From Halopseudomonas maritima (lineage in GTDB: Bacteria > Pseudomonadota > Gammaproteobacteria > Pseudomonadales > Pseudomonadaceae): a stretch of 64,000 nt of DNA. The DNA lies in assembly GCF_021545785.1 (NCBI RefSeq), contig NZ_CP079801.1:992001-1056000 (forward strand), in the 5' to 3' direction. Below the pieces are notes generated by a model, which saw nothing but the letters and a program-made list of their open reading frames with translations, made no database searches and was not told the origin of the DNA. Positions 35,841 through 44,878 of this stretch are shown here, piece after piece; position 1 is the first letter of the stretch, and each line of letters opens with the position of its first letter. The position numbers were made by a program, and so were the translations under genes.

Positions 35841-36923
35841 TCAACGCAGCTTCAATGTGGCCAGGCCGATCAGCACCAGTACAACGGTGATGATCCAGAA
35901 GCGCACAATCACACGCGGTTCTGGCCAGCCTTTGAGTTCAAAGTGGTGATGGATCGGCGCCATACGGAATACCCGGCGACCGGTCAGCTTGAACGACGCC
36001 ACCTGCACGATCACCGACAGCGTCTCCACCACGAAAATGCCGCCCATGATGAACAGCACAATTTCCTGCCGCACGATCACGGCGATCACGCCCAGCGCCG
36101 CGCCCAGTGCCAGCGCGCCCACATCACCCATAAAGACCTGGGCCGGATAAGTGTTGAACCAGAGAAAGCCCAGACCTGCGCCCAGCAGCGCGCCGCAGAA
36201 GATGATCAACTCGCCGGCACCCGGCACGTAGGGGATCAGCAGGTATTCCGCGAACTTGGCGTTACCGGACAGGTAGGCAAAGATGCCCAATGCGCCACCG
36301 ACCATCACCGTCGGCATGATGGCCAGACCATCCAGCCCGTCGGTCAGGTTGACCGCGTTACTGGAGCCCACAATGACGAAGTAGGTCAGCACCACGAACA
36401 GGATGCCCAGCTGAAACTCGACCTGCTTGAAGAACGGCACGATCAGCGTGGTCTCGACCGGCGTTTTCGCTGCCATATAGAGGATGATTGCCGCAGCCAG
36501 ACCAAAAACGGACTGCCAGAAATACTTCCAGCGCGACGGCAGGCCACGGGAGTTTTTCTCGATTACCTTGCGGTAGTCATCTACCCAGCCCACCGCACCG
36601 AAGCTGATGGTCACACCCAGCACGACCCAGACGTACAGGTTGCGCAGATCAGCCCACAGCAAGGTGGCAATACCGATCGCCACCAGAATCAGCGCACCAC
36701 CCATGGTCGGCGTGCCCTTTTTGGACAGGTGCGACTGCGGGCCATCGTTGCGAACCGACTGACCAATCTGGCGAGTCTGCAACGTGCGAATCATCCACGG
36801 CCCCAGGAACAGCGCGATAGCCAGCGCGGTCAGCACGCCCAGAATGCCGCGCAGGGTCAGGTACTGAAAGACCGAAAAGCCGGAGTAGTACTGCTGGAGA
36901 AACTCGGCGAGGAAAAGCAACAT
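35841..36923 (-). CDS. mraY: Phospho-N-acetylmuramoyl-pentapeptide transferase MraY
   Basis: Integral membrane enzyme that makes lipid I from UDP-MurNAc-pentapeptide and undecaprenyl phosphate. It has 360 residues and about ten membrane helices. Motifs: SKKGTPTMGGALI, GWVDDYRKV (catalytic Asp pair region), NAVNLTDGLDGLA and RMAPIHHHFELKGW near the C-terminus. It lies one base downstream of murF. Confidence 0.97.
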   Translation of the reverse strand: MLLFLAEFLQQYYSGFSVFQYLTLRGILGVLTALAIALFLGPWMIRTLQTRQIGQSVRNDGPQSHLSKKGTPTMGGALILVAIGIATLLWADLRNLYVWVVLGVTISFGAVGWVDDYRKVIEKNSRGLPSRWKYFWQSVFGLAAAIILYMAAKTPVETTLIVPFFKQVEFQLGILFVVLTYFVIVGSSNAVNLTDGLDGLAIMPTVMVGGALGIFAYLSGNAKFAEYLLIPYVPGAGELIIFCGALLGAGLGFLWFNTYPAQVFMGDVGALALGAALGVIAVIVRQEIVLFIMGGIFVVETLSVIVQVASFKLTGRRVFRMAPIHHHFELKGWPEPRVIVRFWIITVVLVLIGLATLKLR

Positions 36924-36924
36924 G

Positions 36925-38313
36925 TCAGCTGGCCCCGTTATCGTTGTTGAGCGTGTCAGCCGGGGCCAGAAGGCCGGCGACGACGGTATCCATGCCCGCG
37001 CTACGCGAGCCTTTCACCAACACCCGCGTGTTGGCATCCAAAGCGGGCGCCAGTGCAGCGACCAGCGCCTCGCGGCTGTCAAACAGGTGTCCCTGCTCGC
37101 CAAAGGCCTCTACGGCCAGCGCCGACAGGCGGCCGGTCGCGTACAAGGCGTCGAGCCCCGCCTTGCGGGCGTGCTCACCCACGTCGCGGTGGCTCTGCTC
37201 GGCCCACTCACCCAGCTCGCCCATATCGCCTAACGCCAGAATGCGCTTGCCGTCCAGGCTGGCCAGCAGATCAATGGCAGCAATAACCGATGCGGGGTTG
37301 GCGTTGTAGGCGTCATCGATAATCTGCGCGCCACCCAGCCCGGCGGACCAGTTACCACGACCATCGACAGGTGCCAAAGCACCAAGCCCGTTGGCGATGG
37401 CAGCCAGATCGGCGCCCGCCTGCAGAGCAGCCCCGGCGGCGGCCAGCGCATTGGCAACGTTGTGCATGCCGCGCAGCTGCAACCGCACCGTCACCGCGCC
37501 CTCAGGCGTAATCAGGTTAAAGTGCGGGCGACCTTGCTCGTCCAGCTCAAGCGCCTCGGCGCGCAGCTGCGCAGTCGGATTCTTCAGACTGAAGGAGCTG
37601 GCAGTGCGGCGGCTGCCGAGCAGCTGATACCACTGTTCGAACCAGAGGCTGTCCAGGTTCAGCACCGCATGACCGCCGGCCGGCAGAGCAGAGACAATTT
37701 CGCCCTTGGCCTTGGCAATGCTCTCGGGGCTGCCGAAGCGGCCGACGTGGGCCATCTCGGCGTTGGTCAGCACACTGATCTGCGGCTTGACCAGGCCCAT
37801 GCTGTAATTGATATCGCCCACCTGGGCTGCGCCCATCTCGATCACCGCAAAGCGATGCTCAGAGGTCAGCTGCAGCAGCGTCAGCGGCACACCCAGCTCG
37901 TTATTCAGGTTGCCGCGCGTGGCCAGCACCGGACCGCATTCGCGCAGTACCGCAGCCAGCATTTCCTTGACTGTGGTTTTGCCGCTGGAGCCGGTAATGC
38001 CGATTACCGTGCCGTCAAACTGCTTGCGCACCAGGGCGGCCAGACTGCCCAGCGCCAGCTGGCAGTCATGCACCAGCAGCTGCGGCAGCGGATCATCCAC
38101 CAGGTACTCGACCATGGCTGCCGCTGCGCCGTTTTCACGGGCCTGGGCGACAAAGTCATGGCCGTTGCTGCGGCTGCCAGCCAGGGCAACAAACAGGCCG
38201 CCGCGCTCGACGGTACGAGCATCAATACTGACGCTGTCAAAATGGGTATCGACCCCGTTGAGGGTCGCCATCAGGGGTTTCAGCAGGTCGCTCAGGCGCA
38301 GCGCTTCAAGCAT
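36925..38313 (-). CDS. murF: UDP-MurNAc-tripeptide--D-Ala-D-Ala ligase
   Basis: Adds the D-Ala-D-Ala made by Ddl. It has 462 residues. Motifs: SIDARTVERGGLFVAL (N-terminal), IGITGSSGKTTVKEM (ATP loop, about residues 104-118) and DDAYNANPASVIAAID. The ATG at 38313 was chosen because it gives MLEALRLSDLLKPLM; it overlaps the end of murE by 8 bases. Confidence 0.96.
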   Translation of the reverse strand: MLEALRLSDLLKPLMATLNGVDTHFDSVSIDARTVERGGLFVALAGSRSNGHDFVAQARENGAAAAMVEYLVDDPLPQLLVHDCQLALGSLAALVRKQFDGTVIGITGSSGKTTVKEMLAAVLRECGPVLATRGNLNNELGVPLTLLQLTSEHRFAVIEMGAAQVGDINYSMGLVKPQISVLTNAEMAHVGRFGSPESIAKAKGEIVSALPAGGHAVLNLDSLWFEQWYQLLGSRRTASSFSLKNPTAQLRAEALELDEQGRPHFNLITPEGAVTVRLQLRGMHNVANALAAAGAALQAGADLAAIANGLGALAPVDGRGNWSAGLGGAQIIDDAYNANPASVIAAIDLLASLDGKRILALGDMGELGEWAEQSHRDVGEHARKAGLDALYATGRLSALAVEAFGEQGHLFDSREALVAALAPALDANTRVLVKGSRSAGMDTVVAGLLAPADTLNNDNGAS

Positions 38314-39757
38314 GACTGGCCTCCCACTGCTGCAGAGCCTGACCGGCTTGTTCAATATCGCTAAAGGGGTGACGCACGCCGTCGATCTCCTGGTAATTCT
38401 CGTGACCCTTGCCGGCGAGCAGAATCACATCGCCGGTCTGTGCAGCAGCAATCGTCTGAGCGATTGCCTGTGCACGGTTGGGTATGACGGTCAACGCCTG
38501 CGGGTGTTCCGCACCCTGACAAACTTGTTCGATGATCTGTGCCGATGCCTCGGTACGAGGGTTGTCATCGGTCACTACCACTTTCGCTGCATGCTGCTCG
38601 GCAATGCGCGCCATCAACGGCCGCTTGCCGTTGTCACGATCGCCGCCGCAGCCGAATACGCAGATCACCCGCCCGGCCGCGTGCTCGTGCAGGGCGACCA
38701 GCGCCTTTTCCAGCGCATCCGGGGTGTGTGCGTAATCCACCACCACCAGCGGCAGCGTGCCGCCACCCAGACGCTGCATGCGCCCTGCCGGTGGCAGCAG
38801 TGAAGCGACCTGTGCCAGCGCGGCGCTTACCTCGATGCCAAGCGCCAGCAGACTGCCGAGCACCGCGAGCAGGTTGCTGAGGTTGAAGCGACCGAGCAGC
38901 GGGCTGCGCAGGTTGAATTCTTTACCCTGAACAACCAGACGGGCAGTCAGCCCCAGGCTGTCGCACTGCACATCGGCGCAGCACAGCGCCGCACTGCTGT
39001 CCTGCAAGCTAAACCCCATAACCGGACAGGCGCAGCCGGCGGCCAACTCCCGGCCAAAGCTGTCATCCAGATTGATCACTGCCGCACTGAGCGGGCGCTT
39101 GAACAGCTCGGCCTTGGCCTCGCCGTAGGCTTGCATACTGCCGTGGTAATCCAGGTGATCGCGGCTCAGGTTGGTGAACACGCCAACCGCAAAGCGCACC
39201 GCCGCGACCCGCTGCTGATCGAGCGCGTGGGACGACACCTCCATGGCGACCTGGCGCGCGCCCTCTGCCTGCAGGCTGGCCAACTGGCGCTGCACGGCAA
39301 GGGCATCGGGGGTGGTCATGCCATGATCGACCAGTGCATCGGGGAAACCGCTACCCAGGGTACCGATCACGCCGCAGCGCGAACCCAACTGATTCAGCGC
39401 CTGGGCCAGCATCTGGCTGACACTGGTTTTGCCGTTGGTGCCGGTAATACCGACTACCTGCAACGCCGAACTTGGCTGACCATAAAAGCGGTCTGCCAGC
39501 ACCGACAGCTGCTGATGCAAGCCCGCTACCGGGAGCATCGGCACAGCCAGCGCCGGCACCTCAAAGCCAGCCGGCTCATAGGCGACAGCCACCGCACCTG
39601 CTGCCACTGCCTGCTCGATATAGCGGCGGCCGTCATGCTGCAGGCCGGGGCATGCCAGGAACAGATCACCGGCCTTCACGCGACGACTGTCCAGAGTCAA
39701 ACCCTGAATCTCGACATCAGTTTGAGTCAGGCCGGGGAGCAGCTGCGACAGCTTCAT
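38306..39757 (-). CDS. murE: UDP-MurNAc-dipeptide--meso-diaminopimelate ligase
   Basis: Adds the third amino acid of the stem peptide. It has 483 residues. Motifs: LDSRRVKAGDLFLACPG (N-terminal), GITGTNGKTSVSQML (ATP loop), EVSSHALDQQRV and TDDNPRTE. The DNPR motif is the marker for meso-diaminopimelate rather than L-lysine. The ATG overlaps the ftsI stop by 4 bases. Confidence 0.97.
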   Translation of the reverse strand: MKLSQLLPGLTQTDVEIQGLTLDSRRVKAGDLFLACPGLQHDGRRYIEQAVAAGAVAVAYEPAGFEVPALAVPMLPVAGLHQQLSVLADRFYGQPSSALQVVGITGTNGKTSVSQMLAQALNQLGSRCGVIGTLGSGFPDALVDHGMTTPDALAVQRQLASLQAEGARQVAMEVSSHALDQQRVAAVRFAVGVFTNLSRDHLDYHGSMQAYGEAKAELFKRPLSAAVINLDDSFGRELAAGCACPVMGFSLQDSSAALCCADVQCDSLGLTARLVVQGKEFNLRSPLLGRFNLSNLLAVLGSLLALGIEVSAALAQVASLLPPAGRMQRLGGGTLPLVVVDYAHTPDALEKALVALHEHAAGRVICVFGCGGDRDNGKRPLMARIAEQHAAKVVVTDDNPRTEASAQIIEQVCQGAEHPQALTVIPNRAQAIAQTIAAAQTGDVILLAGKGHENYQEIDGVRHPFSDIEQAGQALQQWEASHA

Positions 39758-41499
39758 CCGCGATCCCCTTCAGCGGGTGGCGCTGGCAGCTCAACCTGCT
39801 GTAGCCCGGCCAGGTTGTCCGGCGCGATATTCATTAATCGCAGCACGTTGGACATCAGGCCGCCAAACACCGGCGCCGCAACCAGGCCGCCGTAATAGCC
39901 GCCTTCGCTTGGCTCATCGATCACCACGGCGATGGCGATACGCGGATCGGTGCTTGGCCCGAAGCCGGCAAACAGAGACCGATAGGAGTCTTCGCGATAA
40001 CCTTTATTGGAGGTACTGGCCTTGCGCGCCGTGCCGCTCTTGCCGGAAACATGGTAGCCGGGCACCCGCGCACGGAAGGTGCCGCCTTCGGCCTCAATCA
40101 CATGCTGCAGCATGGTTTGCACCAGACGGGTAGCGTCTTCCGGCAATACTTGCTCGCCGACGGGCTGCTCGTTGACCTGCAGCAGTGACATCGGCACCTT
40201 GCGACCGTCATTGGCCAAAATGGCGTACGCCTGCGCCAGTTGCACGGCAGTGACCGAGAGACCGTAGCCGTAGGACAGCGCTGCGGTCTCTGCAGAGCGC
40301 CATGTGCGGTAGGTCGGCAACTTGCCGACGCCCTCACCCGGGAAGCCGACACCGGTGTACTCACCCAGCCCGACCGCCTGCATGGCGTCGTGCACGGCTT
40401 CGCCACCGATATCCAGCGCTACCTTACTCATGCCGACGTTACTGGACTTGAGCAGAATGCCGCCCAGGTCCAGCACGCCGCCCGGAGCACGCGACACGTC
40501 GCGAATGGTGTACTGACCAATGCGCAGGGTGCCGGGATACACGTTGACCTGATCGCTCGGTTTCCAGCGGCCAGTGGCCAGCGCCGCCGTCATGGAAATG
40601 GGCTTCATGGTCGAGCCCGGCTCAAACACGTCGATCATGGCGCGGTTGCGCATCATGCTCGGCTGCAGGTTAGAGCGGTTATTCGGGTTGTACGACGGGT
40701 GGTTGACCATGGCCAGCACTTCGCCGGTCTTCACATCCAGAATCACCACCGAGCCGGCCTTGGCGCCAAACTCCTGCATGCCTTCGCGCAGTTCGCGGTG
40801 GGCCAGATACTGCAGGCGCAGGTCAATGGACAGGCGCAGGTCGTTGCCCGGCCGGGCGTTGCTGACTACCTGCACATCCTTGATCAGACGGCCACGGCGA
40901 TCCTGCAGCACCTGCCGTTTGCCCGGCACGCCCTGCAACCATTGATCGTAGGCCAGCTCAAGGCCTTCCTGACCCTGCTCGTCCACATTGGTAAAGCCGA
41001 CCAGGTGCGCTGTCACCTCACCGGCCGGGTAGAAGCGGCGGTATTCTTCGATGCTGTAAACACCGTGCACATCCAGCGCCATGACGGCCTCGCCGTCAGC
41101 CGGCGTCATGCGGCGGCGCAGGTAGATGAATTCCTTATCGGCGTTGGCCTTAAGGCGTTCGCTGAAAGTGGACAGGTCGGTACCCAGCGCCGCAGCCAGC
41201 GCCGGCCAATGCGTCTGCTGGTCAATCAGCTGCGACGGGTTGGCCCAAATGGTCAGCACCGGCGTGCTGATCGCCAACGGCTCACCATTACGGTCCGTGA
41301 TCTGCCCGCGGTGAGCTGGGATCGGCACGTGCCGCACGCTACGCTTGTCGCCTTGGCTCTTGAGAAAACCCTCATCCAACACGTGCAGTTCGGCAATGCG
41401 CCAGGCCACTGCCACGCAGCACAGGCCCAGCACACCAATCACCAGGCGAAAACGCCAGGGATAAAGGCTGCCGTTGGACTTGAAGGCGAACTTTTTCAT
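39754..41499 (-). CDS. ftsI: Septal peptidoglycan transpeptidase FtsI (PBP3)
   Basis: Class B penicillin-binding protein that cross-links septal peptidoglycan together with FtsW. It has 581 residues. One N-terminal membrane helix (RLVIGVLGLCCVAVAWRIAEL) is at about 18-38. Active-site motifs: STMK in FEPGSTMKPISM (about residues 297-300), SSN in LKSSNVGMSK and KSGTARK. Upstream in the operon is ftsL (4-base overlap), downstream murE. Confidence 0.97.
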   Translation of the reverse strand: MKKFAFKSNGSLYPWRFRLVIGVLGLCCVAVAWRIAELHVLDEGFLKSQGDKRSVRHVPIPAHRGQITDRNGEPLAISTPVLTIWANPSQLIDQQTHWPALAAALGTDLSTFSERLKANADKEFIYLRRRMTPADGEAVMALDVHGVYSIEEYRRFYPAGEVTAHLVGFTNVDEQGQEGLELAYDQWLQGVPGKRQVLQDRRGRLIKDVQVVSNARPGNDLRLSIDLRLQYLAHRELREGMQEFGAKAGSVVILDVKTGEVLAMVNHPSYNPNNRSNLQPSMMRNRAMIDVFEPGSTMKPISMTAALATGRWKPSDQVNVYPGTLRIGQYTIRDVSRAPGGVLDLGGILLKSSNVGMSKVALDIGGEAVHDAMQAVGLGEYTGVGFPGEGVGKLPTYRTWRSAETAALSYGYGLSVTAVQLAQAYAILANDGRKVPMSLLQVNEQPVGEQVLPEDATRLVQTMLQHVIEAEGGTFRARVPGYHVSGKSGTARKASTSNKGYREDSYRSLFAGFGPSTDPRIAIAVVIDEPSEGGYYGGLVAAPVFGGLMSNVLRLMNIAPDNLAGLQQVELPAPPAEGDRG

Positions 41500-41801
41500 G
41501 GCTGCACCAGAATCACGTCGCTCGGCTCTGGCACTTTCATGCCAAGCTGGTCGATAGCGATACGCTCTATGCGGCTATACGCGGTCCAGGTGCTTTGCTC
41601 CAGCACCAGTCGCCCCCATTCAGCCTGCGCCTTTTCGCGCACATCCATTTCAGCGGCCAGCTCGTTCAGCAACTGACGGCTCCAATGCGCACTGAAGGAA
41701 ACCGCCAGCGCGCTGGCAATCACCAGCACGGCGACCAGCAGCAACCAGCCGCTGCCAGCTGGCAGGCCGGAACGGCGAGCTTGCGGCGCCGAGGCAGTCA
41801 T
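41496..41801 (-). CDS. ftsL: Cell division protein FtsL
   Basis: Small bitopic membrane protein of 101 residues that forms the FtsQLB complex. Transmembrane segment GWLLLVAVLVIASALAVSFS at about 18-37, then a periplasmic coiled coil with LLNELAAEMDVREKAQAEWGRL. The ATG at 41801 overlaps the rsmH stop by one base; an in-frame TTG three bases upstream is the less likely start. Recognised by structure and by position between rsmH and ftsI. Confidence 0.93.
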   Translation of the reverse strand: MTASAPQARRSGLPAGSGWLLLVAVLVIASALAVSFSAHWSRQLLNELAAEMDVREKAQAEWGRLVLEQSTWTAYSRIERIAIDQLGMKVPEPSDVILVQP

Positions 41802-42739
41802 CAACGCTTCTCCGCTACGCGCAGCACGGCGCTGCGGGCACGGGGGTTGGCGTCCACCTCGGCGGCGCTCGGCTTGATCGCCTTGCCCACCAGGTTGATG
41901 GATACCGGGATGTCGATATCGCGAATGGGCAGGTCACGCGGGATAGGCGCACCCTTGGCTTCACGACGCATGTACTGCTTGACCATGCGATCTTCGAGTG
42001 AGTGAAAGCTGATCACCGCCAGCCGGCCGCCGGGCGCCAGCACATCAAGCGCCGCACGCAGGCCGTCAGCCAAGTCGTCCAGCTCGCGGTTAATAAAGAT
42101 ACGAATACCTTGAAACGCGCGGGTGGCCGGGTGCTTGCCCTTTTCCCACGCGGGGTTGGCTTCTTTGATGACCGCAGCAAGATCAGCGGTGCGGGTAAAC
42201 GGCTGCTCAGCGCGGCGAGTGACAACGGCGCGCGCCATACGCTTGGCAAAGCGTTCTTCGCCGTACTCCTTGAGCACAGTGGCAATATCAGCCTCGCTGG
42301 CGCTGTTGATCCAGTCGGCGGCGCTCTGGCCAGCGGAGGGATTCATGCGCATATCCAGCGGTCCGTCGTTGAGAAAACTGAAGCCGCGAGTCGGATCATC
42401 CAGCTGCGGCGAGGACACGCCCAGATCCAGCAGAACGCCCTGAACTTGCCCGGCCAGACCGCGCGCGCGCAGCTCGTCGGCCATCTCGGCAAAGGTGCGC
42501 TGTACAACGACAAAGCGGCCGTCTTCGGCCGCTAGCTGGTCGCCAACCCGAATGGCCTCTGGATCTTTATCGAAGGCGATGAGCCTGCCCTCCGGCCCGA
42601 GCTGCGCAAGCAGCGCGCGGCTGTGCCCGCCGCGCCCGAAAGTCCCGTCGATATAAAGGCCGTCAGCTTGAATGGCCAAACCGTCAAGCGCCTCGTTCAG
42701 CAGTACGCTGATATGTGAATAACCGGTTGCGGCGCTCAT
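41801..42739 (-). CDS. rsmH: 16S rRNA (cytosine1402-N4)-methyltransferase
   Basis: Methylates the N4 of C1402 in the ribosomal P site using SAM. It has 312 residues. Motifs: YIDGTFGRGGHSRALLAQL (SAM loop, about 27-45), LLDLGVSSPQLDD (about 104-116), and IRIFINRELDDL and VISFHSLEDRMVKQ toward the C-terminus. It overlaps mraZ by 4 bases. Confidence 0.97.
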   Translation of the reverse strand: MSAATGYSHISVLLNEALDGLAIQADGLYIDGTFGRGGHSRALLAQLGPEGRLIAFDKDPEAIRVGDQLAAEDGRFVVVQRTFAEMADELRARGLAGQVQGVLLDLGVSSPQLDDPTRGFSFLNDGPLDMRMNPSAGQSAADWINSASEADIATVLKEYGEERFAKRMARAVVTRRAEQPFTRTADLAAVIKEANPAWEKGKHPATRAFQGIRIFINRELDDLADGLRAALDVLAPGGRLAVISFHSLEDRMVKQYMRREAKGAPIPRDLPIRDIDIPVSINLVGKAIKPSAAEVDANPRARSAVLRVAEKR

Positions 42740-43191
42740 AGACTCAGCGAATGCAGTTGTTCCGGCAGCTCACCGGGTTCCTGCGATTCGTCCAGATAGG
42801 CACTGGTGGTAGCCGTCCAGGCTTCTTCACTCCAGAGCTCGAATTTATTGATTTGCCCGACCAGCATGACTTTCTTGTCCAGTCCGGCGTGTTCACGCAG
42901 CAGCGGCGGGATGACAAAACGGCCGTTGCTGTCCAGCTCCAGATCGTTGGCGTTACCAATCAGCAGACGCTGCAGGCGCTTGACCGCAGGATTCATGTTC
43001 GGCGCCTTGCGCAGCTGCTCTTCGACCACTTCCCACTCGTGCAGCGGGTAGATCCAAAGACAACGCTCCTCCAGCGCAATAGTCGCGACCAATTGCCCGC
43101 CACACGACTCCAACAGGCGGTCGCGGTAGCGCGCTGGCACCGCGAGTCGCCCTTTGGCGTCGAGATTGATGGCATTGGCTCCGCGAAACAC
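42736..43191 (-). CDS. mraZ: Transcriptional regulator MraZ
   Basis: First gene of the dcw cluster. MraZ is a DNA-binding ring-shaped protein that represses its own operon in E. coli. It has 151 residues and two SpoVT/AbrB-like repeats: NLDAKGRLAVPARYRDRL (about 9-26) and ELDSNGRFVIPPLLREH (about 79-95). The start is the GTG at 43191, giving FRGANAINLDAKG directly after it, with AAGGAAAAGG upstream. The operator-like repeat is at 43236-43260. Confidence 0.96.
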   Translation of the reverse strand: MFRGANAINLDAKGRLAVPARYRDRLLESCGGQLVATIALEERCLWIYPLHEWEVVEEQLRKAPNMNPAVKRLQRLLIGNANDLELDSNGRFVIPPLLREHAGLDKKVMLVGQINKFELWSEEAWTATTSAYLDESQEPGELPEQLHSLSL

Positions 43192-43235
43192 GTTGCAGTC
43201 CTTTTCCTTTGATTGGTGGCCGAAGCGCCAAAATT

Positions 43236-43260
43236 CCCCACTTCAACCCACTTCACACCA
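43236..43260 (-). promoter_or_regulatory. MraZ box: three tandem TGG repeats
   Basis: On the minus strand TGGTG, TGGGT and TGGGG lie exactly 10 bases apart (43256-43260, 43246-43250, 43236-43240), with TGAAG between them. This matches the known MraZ operator of TGGGN repeats spaced by 5 bases. It lies directly after the predicted transcription start. Confidence 0.8.
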
Positions 43261-43269
43261 CTTTGCGAC

Positions 43270-43298
43270 ACTATAGAAATGAGCCCATACAGCGTCAA
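43270..43298 (-). promoter_or_regulatory. Promoter of mraZ (dcw cluster)
   Basis: Minus strand TTGACG (43293-43298), 17-base spacer, TATAGT (43270-43275). Near-consensus, about 80 bases before the mraZ start and just upstream of the MraZ box. The rest of the 43192-43493 gap (302 bases) is AT-rich and shows no gene. Confidence 0.75.
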
Positions 43299-43493
43299 TA
43301 GCCGCACAGAGGAAAAAACCCTTGCGCAGCAGTGGTTTAGCGCTATTTGTCAGGAATCGAGATGCAAAGCGGGGGTGTATGGAAGGACAAAAAACAGCCA
43401 AAGCATAAAGATCGCCCCACAACTTAAAGTGAATTGTGAGGAATAAGATTTTTTTGCTCTAAAAGCGAAGAATGTCACACAGGAAAGAAATTA

Positions 43494-43848
43494 AGAGTTG
43501 GCCTGTAAGCCGGGTTCTGTCGAGGACAGTCATTCCTCTGGGATCGCCATCACTGACAACCTCTAGCAACCTACCCGAATCCAGTGCGGGCCACACCAAC
43601 GGATTCCTATTTGGTCTTGCTCCGAGTGGGGTTTACCACGCCACAGACTGTTACCAGCTGCGCGGTGCGCTCTTACCGCACCTTTTCACCCTTACCGGCG
43701 CTTGCGCGCTTAGGCGGTTTGCTTTCTGCTGCACTTTCCGTAGGCTCGCGCCTCCCAGGCGTTACCTGGCACTCTACCCTGCGGAGCCCGGACTTTCCTC
43801 CATGACAGTGCTTGCGCACCATCACAGCGACTGCCCGGCCAACTCTCG
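43494..43848 (-). ncRNA. rnpB: RNase P RNA, bacterial type A
   Basis: Catalytic RNA that cuts the 5' leader from pre-tRNAs. On the minus strand the conserved core GAGGAAAGTCCGGGCTCC and the 3' conserved segment with GAGGAATGACTGTCC are seen. The terminal helix pairs GAGAGTTGGCC (5') with GGCCAACTCT (3'). The segment GGTAAGGGTGAAAAGG and an AGCAAGACCAAATAGG stretch are also typical. Ends are set from the pairing of the two termini, to within a few bases. In Pseudomonas it likewise lies between mraZ and rsmI. Confidence 0.95.
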
Positions 43849-43854
43849 GCGGCA

Positions 43855-43883
43855 AGATTAGCGGCAGGCGCCACGTCCGTCAA
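43855..43883 (-). promoter_or_regulatory. Promoter of rnpB
   Basis: Minus strand TTGACG (43878-43883), 17-base spacer, TAATCT (43855-43860). The -35 box overlaps the rsmI stop codon (43880-43882), and the -10 ends 7 bases before the RNA 5' end. Confidence 0.7.
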
Positions 43884-44737
43884 CGCGGCGTATTGCCATC
43901 GCGCTCCAGCGCGATCTGATACAACTGATTTTTGCGCGCACCGGTAATCTCGGCCGCCAGCCGGGCGGCGCGCTTGACCGGCAGCTCGGCCAGCAGCAAA
44001 TCCAGTATGTGCAGGGTTTGCGCACTGACCTCGTCCGGCTCCGGCTCCGGCGCCCCCTCAACCACCAGCACGCACTCACCGCGCTGCTGATCGCTGTCTG
44101 CTGCGACCCAGGCCACCAACTCAGCCAACGGCGCCGCGTGCAGGGTCTCGAAGGTCTTGGTCAACTCACGCGCCAGCAGCACTCGACGCTCGGCACCCAA
44201 CACCTGCTGCATATCTTGCAGACATTCCAGCAGGCGGTGCGGCGCCTCGTAGACCAGCCAGGTGCGCTGTTCGCTCTGCAACGCCTGCAGACGCTGCTGC
44301 CGCCCGTGCGCCTTGGCTGGCAAAAACCCCTCAAAAGCAAACCGATCCGACGGCATCCCGGCGGCGCTCAGCGCGGCAATCAATGCGCAGGCGCCCGGCA
44401 CCGGCGAGACGCGCACCCCGGCCTCACGGGCCTGGCGTACCAGGTGGTAGCCCGGATCGGAGATCAGCGGCGTACCCGCATCGGAGATCAACGCCAGGCT
44501 CTCACCGGCCAACAGGCGCTCAACCAGACGCTGCCCTTTGTCGCGCTCGTTGTGATCGTGGCAGGCGGTCATTGGCGTGTTGATGCCAAAATGTTGCATC
44601 AGGCGGGCGCTATGGCGCGTGTCCTCGGCAGCAATCAGACTCACCTCCTGCAAAATCTGCAGCGCACGCGGGGTCAGATCCTGCAAATTGCCGATGGGGG
44701 TGGCAACCACAAACAGGGTGCCGGCAGCGATGGTCAT
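43880..44737 (-). CDS. rsmI: 16S rRNA (cytidine1402-2'-O)-methyltransferase
   Basis: Methylates the ribose of C1402, the same nucleotide that RsmH methylates on the base. It has 285 residues of the tetrapyrrole-methylase fold. Motifs: LFVVATPIGNLQDLTPRAL (N-terminal), AEDTRHSARLMQHF, CHDHNE and ISDAGTPLISDPG. The ATG at 44737 gives MTIAAGTLFVVATPIGN. It is divergent from lpoA. Confidence 0.96.
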   Translation of the reverse strand: MTIAAGTLFVVATPIGNLQDLTPRALQILQEVSLIAAEDTRHSARLMQHFGINTPMTACHDHNERDKGQRLVERLLAGESLALISDAGTPLISDPGYHLVRQAREAGVRVSPVPGACALIAALSAAGMPSDRFAFEGFLPAKAHGRQQRLQALQSEQRTWLVYEAPHRLLECLQDMQQVLGAERRVLLARELTKTFETLHAAPLAELVAWVAADSDQQRGECVLVVEGAPEPEPDEVSAQTLHILDLLLAELPVKRAARLAAEITGARKNQLYQIALERDGNTPR

Positions 44738-44800
44738 GGCGATTCTCGATAATAATGTGTGACGCATTGTACAGCAGGCACCAGAGCACTGCCGCTCGCC

Positions 44801-44830
44801 TTGGAGATTGCAAGGCGCCACGGCTACAAT
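44801..44830 (+). promoter_or_regulatory. Putative lpoA promoter
   Basis: TTGGAG (44801-44806), 18-base spacer, TACAAT (44825-44830), about 49 bases before the lpoA ATG. Confidence 0.5.
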
Positions 44831-44878
44831 AGCGCCAATCACCCGTCCGCTCTGCTCGCACGTAAGGATACCCTCCGC

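Noticed and set aside
40240..41676. A 478-codon plus-strand frame over ftsI and ftsL
   Set aside because: It is antisense to ftsI, whose penicillin-binding motifs are all intact.
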